Source: Acidovorax sp. Leaf191 (GTDB lineage: Bacteria; Pseudomonadota; Gammaproteobacteria; Burkholderiales; Burkholderiaceae_C). From it: 64,000 bases of DNA. Both the position numbers and the translations under genes were made by a program. The notes below the pieces were generated by a model. That model ran no database searches, had not been told where the DNA came from, and saw only the letters and a list, made by a program, of their open reading frames with translations. Below, piece after piece: positions 27,009 to 38,878 of the stretch (positions within the stretch are counted from its first letter, which is position 1; each line of letters begins with the position of its first letter). The stretch lies in contig NZ_LMPT01000007.1 in NCBI RefSeq assembly GCF_001424425.1, positions 1 to 64,000 of the forward strand, written 5' to 3'.

Positions 27009-27965
27009 GTGAGTGGGCAAAAAATTGTGGTTTTGGGCACAGGTGGAACCATCGCGGGCACCTCGGCCCAGGCCGGCGACAACATCGGCTACACGGCCGC
27101 CCAGGTGGGCGTGGAGCAGCTGCTGGCCGCCGTGCCGGGGCTGACCCTGGCAGCCGGCGGCGCCACCCTGCAGGCCGAGCAGGTGGCCCAGCTCGACAGC
27201 AAGGACATGGACATGTCGGTGTGGCAGGCGCTGGCCGTGCGCTGCGCGCAGCTGTTGCAGGACCCCGCCGTGCAGGGCGTGGTCATCACCCACGGTACCG
27301 ACACGCTGGAGGAAACCGCGTGGTTTCTGAGCCTGGTTCTGGATGCGCGGTCCAAGCCTGTGGTGCTGACGTGCGCCATGCGCCCTGCCAGCGCACTCAC
27401 CCCCGATGGCCCGCAGAACCTGCTGGACGCGGTGGCCGTGGCCACCACGCAGGGCGCGCAGGGTGTGGTGTCGGTGGCGGCGGGTGAGGTGCATGGCGCG
27501 CGCCATGTGCAGAAGGTGCATCCGTACCGCGTCCATGCATTCAGCTCCGGCGACGCCGGGCCGCTGGGGTGGGTGGAGGAGGGCCGGGTCCGCCTGGTGC
27601 AGGATTGGCCTCTGGCGCACGCTGAGAAAGCGCCATTAGCTATTGAAAAGATAGCGAATGCCGCCGTGTGGCCGCGGGTCGAGATCCTCCTGAACCATGC
27701 AGGTGCAAGCGGCGCCATCGTGGACGCGCTGGTGCGTGATGGCGTGCAGGGCCTGGTGGTGGCCTGTACCGGAAACGGCACGATCCACCATGCGCTCGAG
27801 GCCGCGCTGCTCAAGGCGCAGGATGTGGGCGTGCGCGTGGTGCGCTCCACCCGCTGTCCCGAAGGCCGGGTGCTGCCCAAGCCGGGCGATGCCCTGCCGG
27901 ATTCGCGGGGGCTTTCGCCCGTCAAGGCGCGCATCTCGCTGATGCTGGACCTGCTCTCGCATTGA
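27009..27965 (+). CDS. L-asparaginase family protein
   Basis: A 318-residue enzyme hydrolysing asparagine to aspartate and ammonia. The two catalytic motifs are [15 protein letters not shown] (N-terminal Thr) and [18 protein letters not shown]. There is no signal peptide, so a cytosolic enzyme is expected. It starts at GTG 27009. A copy of the short palindromic element lies in frame at 27627-27660 and encodes roughly [13 protein letters not shown], apparently lengthening a surface loop just before the conserved [15 protein letters not shown]. Confidence 0.88.
   Translation: MSGQKIVVLGTGGTIAGTSAQAGDNIGYTAAQVGVEQLLAAVPGLTLAAGGATLQAEQVAQLDSKDMDMSVWQALAVRCAQLLQDPAVQGVVITHGTDTLEETAWFLSLVLDARSKPVVLTCAMRPASALTPDGPQNLLDAVAVATTQGAQGVVSVAAGEVHGARHVQKVHPYRVHAFSSGDAGPLGWVEEGRVRLVQDWPLAHAEKAPLAIEKIANAAVWPRVEILLNHAGASGAIVDALVRDGVQGLVVACTGNGTIHHALEAALLKAQDVGVRVVRSTRCPEGRVLPKPGDALPDSRGLSPVKARISLMLDLLSH
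27627..27660 (-). repeat. Short palindromic element inside the asparaginase gene
   Basis: On the minus strand TTCGCTATCTTTTCAATAGC then TAATGGCGC, an inverted copy matching the consensus TTTGCTATCAAAT..GTAGCTGCTGGCGC. It is in frame with the host gene and introduces no stop. Confidence 0.65.
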
Positions 27966-28016
27966 CGCGCGGCCGAGCAGTCCACAACACACTACAAGCC
28001 CCCAGGCGCCGCGGCC

Positions 28017-28439
28017 ATGCTCTTTGCCTCCCTCAAGGCCCACGCCTGGGCCTACCCGGCGCTGGAGGTGGTCCACATCGTCGGCATTGCACTGCTGCTG
28101 GGCAATCTGGTGCTGCTGGAGCTGCGGGTGTTCGGCCGCGGCGCCGCATTGCCGGTCAAGGACCTGGCCCGGCTGAGCCTGTCGGTGGCCTTGTGCGGCT
28201 TCCTGCTGGCTGCGGCCTCGGGCCTGCTGATGTTCGCCACCCAGCCCGCCGAACTGCTCAGCAGCCGCGCATTCACCTTGAAGATGCTGTTGTTAATGCT
28301 TGCGGGTTGCAACGCGGCGTGGTTCCATGGCCGGGGTTCGCTGGCACGCCTGGACGGCGTGGCCAAGGTGCAGATGCTGGTCTCCACCGTCATCTGGCTG
28401 GCCGTGGTGGTGTGTGGCCGCTGGATCGCCTACCTGTAG
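28017..28439 (+). CDS. Small integral membrane protein (DUF6644/DUF2214-like)
   Basis: A 140-residue protein with four hydrophobic helices; conserved-looking start AYPALEVVHIVGIALLLGNL and LRVFGRGAALPVKDLARLSL. The arrangement is that of small four-helix membrane proteins with a His in helix 1, some of which are related to haem- or copper-linked proteins. Function unknown. It starts 51 bp after the asparaginase gene and precedes a gene for a secreted DUF6152-like protein. Confidence 0.7.
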   Translation: MLFASLKAHAWAYPALEVVHIVGIALLLGNLVLLELRVFGRGAALPVKDLARLSLSVALCGFLLAAASGLLMFATQPAELLSSRAFTLKMLLLMLAGCNAAWFHGRGSLARLDGVAKVQMLVSTVIWLAVVVCGRWIAYL

Positions 28440-28531
28440 CGCATGCCGCGCCGCGATGGCTGGGCAGTCTGGCTGCTGCAGCGTGCGCACCCCCGTTGTG
28501 TTCCCTGATTGATCTTCGAAGGAGAGCCCTG

Positions 28532-29002
28532 ATGACCCTGCAACGACGCCATCTCCTGGTGGCAGCCTCCGCCTTGCCGCTGGCCGCGCATGCGCACCAT
28601 GGCTGGAGCAGCTTCGACGCGGACCGCCCGATCTATCTGGAAGGCACGGTGAAGTCCGTGCGCTGGCAGAACCCGCACGCGGAGCTGCAGTTGGAGATTC
28701 CGGCCGGGCTGAAGCTGCCCGCCGACCTGGCGCAGCGGGCGGTGCCCGCGCAGACCGCGCCGGTGGACGGCAAGGCCTTGCTGGCCAAGGCGGTGCTGCC
28801 CACGCGCAAGGACCGCCAGTGGGAGGTGGAACTGGCACCCCTGACGCGCATGCAGGCTTGGCAGGTGCCGCAGATCCAAGCCGGTGCAGCCGTGTCGGTG
28901 GTGGGCTTTACCCTGCGGGACGAGAAGGGCGACGCCGTCTTGCGGGCCGAGTATCTGTTCGTGGATGGCAAGGCGTACGGCTTGCGCTCGGGGCCCGCAT
29001 AA
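28532..29002 (+). CDS. Secreted DUF6152-like protein
   Basis: A 156-residue exported protein. Signal peptide MTLQRRHLLVAASALPLAAH-A, with twin Arg, then the family signature HHGWSSFDADRPIYLEGTVK followed by SVRWQNPHAELQLE. A single small beta-rich (OB-like) domain is likely. Strong Shine-Dalgarno AAGGAGAG before the ATG. Probably co-transcribed with the membrane protein before it; role unknown. Confidence 0.75.
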   Translation: MTLQRRHLLVAASALPLAAHAHHGWSSFDADRPIYLEGTVKSVRWQNPHAELQLEIPAGLKLPADLAQRAVPAQTAPVDGKALLAKAVLPTRKDRQWEVELAPLTRMQAWQVPQIQAGAAVSVVGFTLRDEKGDAVLRAEYLFVDGKAYGLRSGPA

Positions 29003-29131
29003 AGTCTGGAGCGCGTTCCAGCCAGCCTGCGGGCCTTGATGCCCCAGCCGGCAAGTCCGCAGCGGCGCAGGTAACTGTGCTGACAGGTGGGCCTGACGAG
29101 GCTGTGCACAAGCGCTTTTACTACCCCCCAA

Positions 29132-29163
29132 GAAAAACGGCGCCTTGGTGTCAAGGCGCCGTT
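29132..29163 (-). terminator. Intrinsic terminator of adk
   Basis: On the minus strand AACGGCGCCTTG-ACAC-CAAGGCGCCGTT followed by TTTCTT: a 12-bp perfect stem and T-rich tail about 70 bp beyond the adk stop. Confidence 0.85.
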
Positions 29164-29234
29164 GGGCTGCGGTCAGTGCCGGCGCTACTCGGTCGTGCAG
29201 ACCGTGCGCGCCGCGTTGCCAGTCGCTGTGGTGG

Positions 29235-30212
<978 letters not shown>

Positions 30213-31040
30213 TCAGCGGAAAAGCGCGCGCACGCGCTCCAGGTCCTGCGGCGTGTCCACGCCGGGGCCTGGTGCTTCCCCGGCCAGATAGACGGCAATG
30301 CGGTGGCCGTGCCACAGGGAACGCAGTTGCTCCAGGGCCTCCACCGCCTCGGTCGGCGCGGGTGCGAGGGTGGGAAACTGCCGCAGGAAACCCGCACGGT
30401 AGCTGTAGATGCCCACATGGCGCAGCGGCGCAAAACCCGCCAGTGCGGCGACGCCGGGTGTTGCCGCTTGCGCGGCGCCGTCCTGCCACCAGGCCGTGCC
30501 TGCATGGTCGCGTGCCCACGGGATGGGCGCGCGGCTGAAGTAGTGCGCCAGGCCTCGGGCATCGAGCACCACCTTGACCACATTGGGGTTGGAGTAGTCG
30601 GCCAACGTGGCCAGTGCATGGGCTGCGGTGCCCATGCTGGCTTCGGGCCGCGCGGGCAGCAGGGCGGCCACTGCGTCGATGAGGGCCGGGTCCATCAGGG
30701 GTTCGTCGCCCTGCACGTTGACGACGATGTCATCCCCGTCCAGCCCCAGCTGGGTGCAGGCTTCTGCCAGGCGGTCGCTGCCGCTCGCGTGGTCGGCCCG
30801 GGTGAGGATGGCCTCGACACCGTGCTGGGCACAGGCCTGGAGGATGCGCGGATCGTCTGCGGCCACCACCACGCGGCTCGCGGCGCTGTGTGCGGCGCGC
30901 TGCGCCACCCGCACCACCATCGGCAGGCCGCCGATGTCTGCCAAGGGCTTGTCGGGCAGGCGGCTCGACGCCATGCGCGCCGGGATCAGCACCGTGAAGG
31001 CCTCGTCACCTCCAGGCAGCGTGGCGGGCAGCGCGCTCAC
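30213..31040 (-). CDS. kdsB: 3-deoxy-manno-octulosonate cytidylyltransferase
   Basis: A 275-residue CMP-Kdo synthetase for LPS inner-core synthesis. Motifs are [48 protein letters not shown] and [12 protein letters not shown] with Leu-Gln-Phe-type end [10 protein letters not shown]. It starts at GTG 31040, which overlaps the Trm112 stop (GTGA), so the two are translationally coupled. Confidence 0.95.
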   Translation of the reverse strand: MSALPATLPGGDEAFTVLIPARMASSRLPDKPLADIGGLPMVVRVAQRAAHSAASRVVVAADDPRILQACAQHGVEAILTRADHASGSDRLAEACTQLGLDGDDIVVNVQGDEPLMDPALIDAVAALLPARPEASMGTAAHALATLADYSNPNVVKVVLDARGLAHYFSRAPIPWARDHAGTAWWQDGAAQAATPGVAALAGFAPLRHVGIYSYRAGFLRQFPTLAPAPTEAVEALEQLRSLWHGHRIAVYLAGEAPGPGVDTPQDLERVRALFR

Positions 31041-31219
31041 CGCTCCAGTTCCTCGTCGGTCAGCGTGCGGGCCTCGTTTTCGAGCAGCACCGGGATGCCG
31101 TCGCGCACCGGGTAGGCCAGGCGTGCGCTGCGCGAGACGAGTTCCTGCGCCTCGCGGTCGTACGTCAGCGGGCCCTTGGTGACGGGGCAGACCAGCAGTT
31201 CAAGCAGTTTGGGGTCCAT
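31037..31219 (-). CDS. Trm112 family protein
   Basis: A 60-residue protein [20 protein letters not shown] with a C-terminal [20 protein letters not shown]. Bacterial YcaR-type members keep the fold but only one Cys of the zinc-knuckle. It probably assists a methyltransferase or LPS enzymes; the position between lpxK and kdsB is widely conserved. Confidence 0.9.
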   Translation of the reverse strand: MDPKLLELLVCPVTKGPLTYDREAQELVSRSARLAYPVRDGIPVLLENEARTLTDEELER

Positions 31220-31317
31220 GGTGTGGCTCTCGGGAAAAGGGCGTTCGTCGGGCAGGCAGGCGGGGATGATAGCGGTGGGGCAGCGCCGTGATCAGGGTAT
31301 TGCATCAAGGCTGCGGC

Positions 31318-32388
31318 TCAGACCGGCAGGCGTGCATCCAGTGCACTGAAGAATTCCCGATCGATGTGCAGTTGCAGCGGCACCGCCAGCGCGTCGGGGT
31401 GGCGCGGCCAGAGTTTGACGGCGTCTTTTTCAGTGCAAATGAGCAGGTACCGCTTGTCCTGTAAGCGCTGCCAGCTATCAAAATCATAGTGATCGGGCAG
31501 TGCCTCGGCATGCGCCAGCGCCAGCCCTTGCGCTTGCAGCATGGCAAAGAAGTCGCCCGGGCGCGCCACCGCGGCGACCGCGTGCAGGGGCTGGCCCCGC
31601 AGGTCCGGCAAAGGCACCCGGCTGCCATCGGCGCGCAGCGCGTAGTCGGCCAGGCGGCGGTCCAGGCGAAAGCCGGGCGCGTCGCTGCGGGGAGGCGCAT
31701 GGCCGGCGTACAGCACCATGTCCACCGCCCGGGGCCACGGCTCGCGCAAAGGGCCCGCGGGCAGCAGGAAGCCGTTGCCGATGCCCTGGTCGTTGAAGAT
31801 GCAGATCTCCACATCGCGGCGCAGCGCCAGGTGCTGCAGGCCGTCATCGCAGATGATCACCTGGGTCTCGGGGTAAGCCGCCAGCAGGGCGTGCGCCGCC
31901 TCAGTGCGTTGCCGCGCCACGAAGATCGGCACGGGGGCGTGGGCGTTGGCCGCCAGATGGCGCGCGATGAGCGCAGGCTCGTCGCCGACGTCGGCGGCCA
32001 GGCTGTCGCCACGCACCTCGCGGCAATCGGTGGTGCGCCGGCCATAGCCGCGCGAGATGATCCCTGTGCGCAACCCCCGCGACTGCAGGTGCCGGGCCAG
32101 ATCGATCACCACGGGGGTCTTGCCGGCACCGCCAGCAATCACGTTGCCCACCACGATCACGGGCCGGCCCGGATGGCTGGAGGCGAGCACCCCGGCCTTG
32201 TACAGCCAGCGCCGCAGCGACACCAAGGCCAGGTACACCATCGACACGGGCCACAGCGCCCAGGCCACGGGGCCGCGTGACTGCCAGGCTTTCTGCAGGC
32301 CTTGCGCGGCAGGAACGGGCTGTGCGCGGGGTGATGAGGAAGTGAGAGAAGAGGGGGCGGGCGCTGGTTGCCCGGGCGGCCGGCTCAT
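31318..32388 (-). CDS. lpxK: Tetraacyldisaccharide 4'-kinase
   Basis: A 356-residue inner-membrane kinase that phosphorylates lipid A precursor. P-loop [42 protein letters not shown] and [17 protein letters not shown] are the family motifs. Compared with usual LpxK it has an extra Pro/Ser/Ala-rich stretch of about 30 residues before the conserved [20 protein letters not shown] palindromic element lies in the 3' third. Confidence 0.94.
   Translation of the reverse strand: MSRPPGQPAPAPSSLTSSSPRAQPVPAAQGLQKAWQSRGPVAWALWPVSMVYLALVSLRRWLYKAGVLASSHPGRPVIVVGNVIAGGAGKTPVVIDLARHLQSRGLRTGIISRGYGRRTTDCREVRGDSLAADVGDEPALIARHLAANAHAPVPIFVARQRTEAAHALLAAYPETQVIICDDGLQHLALRRDVEICIFNDQGIGNGFLLPAGPLREPWPRAVDMVLYAGHAPPRSDAPGFRLDRRLADYALRADGSRVPLPDLRGQPLHAVAAVARPGDFFAMLQAQGLALAHAEALPDHYDFDSWQRLQDKRYLLICTEKDAVKLWPRHPDALAVPLQLHIDREFFSALDARLPV
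31461..31489 (-). repeat. Short palindromic element-like sequence in lpxK
   Basis: AGCGCTGCCAGCTATCAAAA followed by TCATAG resembles the inverted form of the element found at 59401 (AGCGCCAGCAGCTACAAAT...). It is in frame ([12 protein letters not shown]). The match is imperfect and lpxK proteins normally have residues at this position, so chance similarity is not excluded. Confidence 0.4.
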
Positions 32389-32566
32389 GGTGTGCTGTCG
32401 GCCGCGTTGCGGCGGGGCAAGGCCTGGGCCCTGGCGTTCCGGCTTGTGGCGCCTAGGGTTGCATGGGGGGCGCTGCGGTGCACTGGGTGGGGGGCCTTCA
32501 GCCCATGGCGCTCAGGCGAGCCCGCAGCCAGATCGAGAACCGTTGGCACCCAGCCCGCCATGCGGG

Positions 32567-33001
32567 TCAGCGGCTGGCCGCGCGCCCCGCTGCGGAGGAC
32601 TGCGTGGCAAACGTGATCTGCGTCAGCCCGACGCGGCGGGCCGCTTCCATCACGGACACCACGGACTGGTGCGGCGCCATCGCGTCCGCACTGATGATCA
32701 CGACGCTGCCCTGGCCGGCGGTGGCCGCGGTGCGCAGGGCTTGCGCAATGGCGTCCACGCTCTTGCCTTCGACGCCGGTCTTGTTGACGGCATAGCGCCC
32801 GTCCGACGCCACGGACACGATGACTTCCTTGGGGTGGTCGCGCTGCTGCTCGGCGTCGGCCACCGGCAGCGTGAGCTGCAGCTCGGTGAACTTGCTGTAG
32901 GTGGTGGTCAGCATCAGGAAGATGAGAACCACCAGCAGCACGTCGATGAACGGGATCAGGTTGATCTCGGGCTCTTCCTTGGTGCGGGGGCGAAAGTTCA
33001 T
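32567..33001 (-). CDS. exbD: Biopolymer transporter ExbD
   Basis: A 144-residue protein with one N-terminal membrane helix (INLIPFIDVLLVVLIFLMLT) carrying the functional Asp, then a periplasmic domain. Partner of ExbB in energising TonB. The relation with the TonB-dependent receptor at 52.5 kb is functional, not positional. Upstream of lpxK by 178 bp. Confidence 0.92.
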   Translation of the reverse strand: MNFRPRTKEEPEINLIPFIDVLLVVLIFLMLTTTYSKFTELQLTLPVADAEQQRDHPKEVIVSVASDGRYAVNKTGVEGKSVDAIAQALRTAATAGQGSVVIISADAMAPHQSVVSVMEAARRVGLTQITFATQSSAAGRAASR

Positions 33002-33172
33002 GTCAACGATCCAATCTGCTGCACGCCGTGACAGCGGGCTTTGGAAACCGGCGCGGCCCTTGCGAGCGGCCGCCGTTCAATGGCCGCCCCGCTGCACCGG
33101 CGGCATCCATTGGCCCCTGGTGCTCAGCGCTGAACAACGGGGGAATGGAACGATGGCGTCTCAAGGGGGAGT

Positions 33173-33817
33173 TCACTTCTTGCGCAGGCGCAGGATGTGG
33201 CGCACGAACTGCTCGGAGGCCAGCTCCAGCGTGAGCAGATAAGCATCGACGCGGGCGCGGAAGTAGCGCCAGAAGATCAGTGCCGGGATGGCCACGATCA
33301 GGCCGAACGCCGTGTTGTACAGCGCAATCGAGATGCCGTGCGCCAACTGGGCAGGGTTGCCGCCGCCCATCGCCTGGCCGACACCGCCTCCACCAGACTG
33401 CGAGCCGAAGATCTCGATCATGCCGATCACCGTGCCCAGCAGGCCGAGCAAAGGCGCGGCAGAGGCGATGGTGGCCAGGGCTGCCAGGTACTTTTCCAGC
33501 CGGTGCGCCACGGCGCGGCCCGTGCCTTCCATGGCGGCGCGCAGGTCGGTTTCGCTGCACTGGGGGTTGCTGTTGATGGTGCGCAGGCCGCTGGCCAGCA
33601 CCTCGCCCAGCGCGGAGTTCTGCGCCAGCTGGTTCACCACGTCGGGCGTGGGAATGGCCTTGGAGGACACCGTGATCGCTTCATCCAGCAGCTTGGGCGG
33701 GGCGACGCGGGCGGTTTTCAGGGCCAGGAAACGTTCGAAAATCAGCGCCAGTCCCAGGACGGAACACGCAATCAGGGGCCAGATCGGCCAGCCTGCGGCT
33801 TGTATGATGGACAGCAA
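33173..33817 (-). CDS. exbB: MotA/TolQ/ExbB proton channel protein
   Basis: A 214-residue inner-membrane channel with three helices: AAGWPIWPLIACSVLGLALI, AAPLLGLLGTVIGMIEIFGS and ALYNTAFGLIVAIPALIFWR. It starts at TTG 33817 (LLSIIQAAGW), with GGAGAGA 5-6 bases before it; no ATG fits. It lies 171 bp before exbD on the same strand, an unusually large gap for this pair. Confidence 0.92.
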   Translation of the reverse strand: MLSIIQAAGWPIWPLIACSVLGLALIFERFLALKTARVAPPKLLDEAITVSSKAIPTPDVVNQLAQNSALGEVLASGLRTINSNPQCSETDLRAAMEGTGRAVAHRLEKYLAALATIASAAPLLGLLGTVIGMIEIFGSQSGGGGVGQAMGGGNPAQLAHGISIALYNTAFGLIVAIPALIFWRYFRARVDAYLLTLELASEQFVRHILRLRKK

Positions 33818-34179
33818 ATCTCTCTCCGCGCAGATGAAGCAATCGGCGATTATGGCCCAGCTTCCCGCCCCCTCCGGCGCCAGTTTGCGTCACAAACAGT
33901 TACCTTGCTGCCCGCCCACCACGGCCTGCCGCTCACCCACAAAAACTGTGGATAACTTTGTGGGAAACCCGTCCCCGGCAGCCCGCAAAGTGGCGTCGCT
34001 GCGTGATTGCAACAGATTGATGAAAAATTGTGCAGTGAAAAATCCTTATAAATCAACAGCTTGCACGTGCAACCGTGCTATGCGGCCATTTTGCGCAGGC
34101 TTGGCCGGCGTTACGGTCGCTCCCTCCGTTCTGTGGAGTACTTCCCCGGTGACAACGCCGCCAAACCCCGCTGTGGCCG
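33818..34179. other. Divergent promoter region exbB/xseA
   Basis: 362 bp between divergent genes with an AT-rich centre (33930-34070) holding likely promoters for both. It includes TGTGGATAA at 33947-33955, which equals the DnaA-box consensus on the minus strand; a single box has no clear meaning. Confidence 0.45.
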
Positions 34180-35508
34180 ATGCTTGAGCGTCCAGGCCTC
34201 GCTGCGACGCCGCGCGTCTGGGAAGTTGGCGCGCTGTGCCGCGCCATTGCTGATGCGCTGGAGGCAAGGTTCAATCCTGTCGCGGTCCGCGGCGAGATCA
34301 CGGGCTTCTCGCGCGCATCCAGCGGTCATTGCTACTTCTCGGTCAAGGACGCGAACGGTCAGTTGCGCTGCGCAATGTTCCGGCGTGCCGCCAGCCTGCT
34401 TGACTTTTCGCCGCGCGATGGTGAATTGGTCGAGCTGCGCGGGCGCATCGGCGTGTACGAGGCCCGGGGCGACCTGCAGTTCATTGTCGAAAGCATGCAG
34501 CGTGCAGGGCAGGGCGCCCTGTTCGAGCAGTTCCTGCGCCTGAAGGCACAGCTGGAGGCCGAGGGCCTGTTCGACGCCGCCCGCAAGCGCCCGCTGCCCC
34601 TGATGCCGCGCGGCATCGGGCTGGTCACGTCGCTCGGCGCAGCGGCGCTGCACGACGTGGTCACCGCACTGCGCCGCCGCGTGCCGCACATCCCGGTGGT
34701 GCTGGTCCCGGCCCAGGTGCAGGGCGGTGCAGCGCCTGCATCGCTGGTGGCGGCGCTATCAAAACTGTATCGGCTCGCGCAGGCGGGGCAAGCGCCAGGG
34801 GCCGATCACGGCACCACGCCGCCCATCGATACGATCTTGCTGGTGCGCGGTGGGGGCGCCATGGAAGACCTGTGGTCGTTCAACGACGAGCAACTGGCGC
34901 GCACCATCGTCCAGAGCCCGGTGCCACTCGTCTGCGGCGTGGGCCACGAAACCGACTTCACCATCGCCGACTTCTGCGCGGACCTGCGCGCGCCGACACC
35001 CACGGCGGCCGCCGAACTCGTCTCCCAGCCGCGCGCCGTGTGGCTGGGGGCGCTGGACCTGATGGCCGAGCGCCTGGAAGACAGCCTGCAGCGCCAACTG
35101 GACAGCCGGCACCAGCGGCTGGACCAGGCCGCGGGCCGCCTGGGGCGCCCTTCGGGCCTCGTCGCACGCCAGCAACTGCAACTGGCGCGTCTGTCGCAGC
35201 ACATGCGCCACGGAATGCTCCTGAAATTGCAGCGGCTGGCGCAGACCCAGCAGGCGCTACAGGCCGATCTGCCTGTCAAGATGCAGCGCCGCATCGGCCA
35301 GCAGGCAGAGCGGCTGGACCGCGCAGCCCTGCGGCTGCAATTGCTCGACCCGCGGCTGGTGCTGCAGCGCGGCTACGCATTGCTGACGGACGCCCAGGGC
35401 CACGCCGTGACCAGCGTGCGGCAGGCCCAGCCCGGCGATGCGTTGCGCGCCACGCTGGCCGATGGAGCGGTGGATGTGACCGTGGCCGCCCAGCCCCGCC
35501 TGCTGTAG
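34180..35508 (+). CDS. xseA: Exodeoxyribonuclease VII large subunit
   Basis: A 442-residue subunit. The N-terminal OB fold (VRGEITGFSRASSGHCYFSV, LVELRGRIGVYEARGDLQFI) binds DNA. The catalytic core has GIGLVTSLGAAALHDVVTAL, ILLVRGGGAMEDLWSFNDE and GVGHETDFTIADFCADLRAP with TPTAAAE. The coiled-coil C-terminal half follows. Works with XseB (not in the window). Confidence 0.94.
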   Translation: MLERPGLAATPRVWEVGALCRAIADALEARFNPVAVRGEITGFSRASSGHCYFSVKDANGQLRCAMFRRAASLLDFSPRDGELVELRGRIGVYEARGDLQFIVESMQRAGQGALFEQFLRLKAQLEAEGLFDAARKRPLPLMPRGIGLVTSLGAAALHDVVTALRRRVPHIPVVLVPAQVQGGAAPASLVAALSKLYRLAQAGQAPGADHGTTPPIDTILLVRGGGAMEDLWSFNDEQLARTIVQSPVPLVCGVGHETDFTIADFCADLRAPTPTAAAELVSQPRAVWLGALDLMAERLEDSLQRQLDSRHQRLDQAAGRLGRPSGLVARQQLQLARLSQHMRHGMLLKLQRLAQTQQALQADLPVKMQRRIGQQAERLDRAALRLQLLDPRLVLQRGYALLTDAQGHAVTSVRQAQPGDALRATLADGAVDVTVAAQPRLL

Positions 35509-35753
35509 GCCCGTGGGTGGGTGCCCGGCCCGCGGCACAGGGCGCGTGATGGCGCAGTGAGGGCAGCAGGTTCGGTCGCCGCTGTAGGACGTGCGCGCCA
35601 TCTGAAGCTTTTTGGGGGCGGGGCCGGGCAGGAGCCTGCACAGGTCATCCGATGTTCCTACAATGCCCCTTTCGCGCTGTGTCCGACTGCATTGCCGAGG
35701 TGAGCGCTGCAGGTGGCATGCATCCCAGAATTTCAAACCACGAGGAAAACACC

Positions 35754-36335
35754 ATGGAACATACCCTTCCCCCGCTGCCCTATGCCATCGACGCCCTGGC
35801 ACCGCACTACAGCCAGGAAACGCTGGAGTACCACCACGGCAAGCACCACAACGCCTATGTGGTGAACCTCAACAACCTGCAAAAGGGCACCGAGTTCGAA
35901 AACCTGACGCTCGAAGAGATCGTCAAGAAGTCCAGCGGCGGCATCTACAACAACGCTGCGCAAATCTGGAACCACACCTTCTTCTGGAACTGCATGGCCC
36001 CCCAAGGCGGCGGCGAGCCATCGGGCGCGCTGGCAGCAGCCATCAACGCCAAGTGGGGCAGCTACGCTGCATTCAAGGAAGCCTTCGTCAAGAGCGCCGT
36101 GGGCAACTTCGGTTCGGGCTGGACCTGGCTCGTGAAGAAGGCCGACGGCAGCGTCGACATCGTCAACACCGGTGCCGCTGGCACGCCCCTGACCACCGCC
36201 GACAAGGCACTGCTGACGGTCGACGTGTGGGAACACGCGTACTACATCGACTACCGCAACCTGCGTCCCAAGTTCGTCGAGACCTTCCTCGACAAGCTGG
36301 TCAACTGGAAGTTCGCGGAAGCCAACTTCGCCTGA
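35754..36335 (+). CDS. sodB: Superoxide dismutase, Fe/Mn family
   Basis: A 193-residue enzyme that disproportionates superoxide. Metal ligands are visible: H27 region ([11 protein letters not shown]), H74-type in NHTFFWNCM, and [13 protein letters not shown] (Asp, His). The pattern [12 protein letters not shown] with Gly-Ser-Gly-Trp-Thr-Trp suggests the iron type. Start ATG 35754 after GAGGAAAAC. Confidence 0.95.
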   Translation: MEHTLPPLPYAIDALAPHYSQETLEYHHGKHHNAYVVNLNNLQKGTEFENLTLEEIVKKSSGGIYNNAAQIWNHTFFWNCMAPQGGGEPSGALAAAINAKWGSYAAFKEAFVKSAVGNFGSGWTWLVKKADGSVDIVNTGAAGTPLTTADKALLTVDVWEHAYYIDYRNLRPKFVETFLDKLVNWKFAEANFA

Positions 36336-36381
36336 TCCGTCGCGATCAGGCCATCCCGCTGCATCGCGCGGCGGGGCCCAC

Positions 36382-36410
36382 AAAAAAAGCGGCCCCGGGG
36401 CCGCTTTTTT
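36382..36410 (+). terminator. Bidirectional terminator sodB / DUF192 gene
   Basis: AAAAAAAGCGGCCCC-GGGGCCGCTTTTTT: 8-bp GC stem framed by A7 and T6, 46 bp after sodB and 22 bp before the end of the convergent gene. Confidence 0.92.
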
Positions 36411-36432
36411 CATGGTGCGCGGGCCGCTCGCG

Positions 36433-36921
36433 TCACTGGCGGCGAAACGGGGCCCCGTTGAGCTTGGCACCGGCCTTGATGCCCTTCTGGGCGAACCAGC
36501 CCTGGTTCATCTCGAGGACATAGCGCACCGGCTTGGCCGAGCAGTGCGAGTCCAGCGTCTGCGGCTTCATGTCCGCCAGGTTCACCACCGTGCCGTCGTC
36601 GGCCACGAAGGCGGCCGTCAGTGGCAGCAGGGTGTTCTTCATCCAGAAGCACTGCTGCGCGGGCTGCTCGAAGACGAACAGCATGCCCTCGTGCTGGGGC
36701 ATCTCCTTGCGGTGCATGAGCCCGGTCTGGCGCTGCTCCGGCGTAGCCGCCACCTGGGCATCGATGCGGTGCATGCCCGACGTCAGCTCCACACGCTGCA
36801 GGTTGAGCTGCGGGCCCTCCTGGGCCGTGGCCGCAGTGCTCACCAGGCCCAGGGCCAGCAACAGGGTGGCCGCCAGCGTGGGGTGTGCAGCGGCGGCGAT
36901 TGCAAACAGCGGTGTCTTCAT
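36433..36921 (-). CDS. DUF192 family secreted protein
   Basis: A 162-residue exported protein. Signal peptide with cleavage at about residue 33 (LVSTAATA-QEG). The DUF192 core follows: VAATPEQRQTGLMHRKEMPQ, ANLLFVFEQ-type (GMLFVFEQPAQQCFWMKNTL) and LPLTAAFVADDGTVVNLADM. Ends AGAKLNGAPFRRQ. Function of the family is unknown. The start ATG at 36921 is preferred over in-frame 37146 because the signal peptide begins there. Confidence 0.85.
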   Translation of the reverse strand: MKTPLFAIAAAAHPTLAATLLLALGLVSTAATAQEGPQLNLQRVELTSGMHRIDAQVAATPEQRQTGLMHRKEMPQHEGMLFVFEQPAQQCFWMKNTLLPLTAAFVADDGTVVNLADMKPQTLDSHCSAKPVRYVLEMNQGWFAQKGIKAGAKLNGAPFRRQ

Positions 36922-37130
36922 GGGAGATGCTTTCGGTTCAACAGGACTGGACGGCGAGAGTATGGGGCAGGGGTTGCGTGCAGTGGCGCTGCACGGGCTG
37001 AATAAAGCAGGCCGCTGGAGCCAGCGCGCCTGCCTGACGATGGAGGCGCCCGGGCCGCAAAAATTCCACGGCAGGGCGCGCATGCTGGCAAAACGCTGGG
37101 CGTGCCGCAAGCCCGCCGTGCGGCCCACCA

Positions 37131-37155
37131 AGCAAAACGCCCGCAAATGCGGGCG
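37131..37155 (-). terminator. Hairpin after the Lys-rich secreted protein gene
   Basis: On the minus strand CGCCCGCATTTGCGGGCG followed by TTTTGCTT: 7-bp stem with T-rich tail, about 46 bp after the stop at 37202. Confidence 0.75.
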
Positions 37156-37201
37156 ATTTCGAGGTGGTGTTCAGGGCCGGAGAGGACCCTGAAGGCCCAG
37201 A

Positions 37202-37417
37202 TCAGGCTGCCTTATGGGCGGTTTTCTTCTTGGCGACCTTCTTGCCGGTCTTCTTCTTGGCCGTGTGGGCGGCCTTGGTCTTCGCTACGGGGGCCGGTGC
37301 TGCAGCTGCGGGTGCGGCGACGGGGGCAGGAGCGGGGGCTGGAGCCGTTGCGGGTGCCTGTGCAAAAGCACCTGCAGCGAACAGGCCAGCCACCAGGACA
37401 GCGAGGAGTTTTTTCAT
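37202..37417 (-). CDS. Small secreted Ala/Pro/Lys-rich protein
   Basis: A 71-residue protein with a signal peptide (MKKLLAVLVAGLFAAGAFA-QA), an Ala-Pro stretch with PAPAPAPVA repeats and a strongly basic end KKKTGKKVAKKKTAHKAA. The histone-like basic tail on an exported protein is peculiar; it may bind the envelope polyanions (LPS, peptidoglycan teichoic-like polymers absent here). No family is recognised. Divergent from icd. Confidence 0.7.
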   Translation of the reverse strand: MKKLLAVLVAGLFAAGAFAQAPATAPAPAPAPVAAPAAAAPAPVAKTKAAHTAKKKTGKKVAKKKTAHKAA

Positions 37418-37618
37418 ATATGCCGTTTCCAGTGTTGTTGAACGAAGGGTTGAGGGCCATGCGCAAAAATCGCACAGCTCCACTCGCAACGATAGCAGTG
37501 GCGGGCGCGTTGACAGGGTCTTTTGCGATTTTTTTTGTCATTAGAATTGTTCGGTTCTGAATGCCGGCAAGGCATCACCTGCTGATTCCTGTCAGCTTCC
37601 ACTGGAGACCACCGTTTC

Positions 37619-38878
<1,260 letters not shown>

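Noticed and set aside
33947-33955. Single DnaA-box-like TGTGGATAA
   Set aside because: One 9-mer alone occurs often by chance and no AT-rich unwinding region or dnaA/dnaN gene is near.
34750-34775. Possible palindromic element in xseA (GCGCTATCAAAACTGTATCG)
   Set aside because: Too few matches to the consensus; normal xseA coding sequence.
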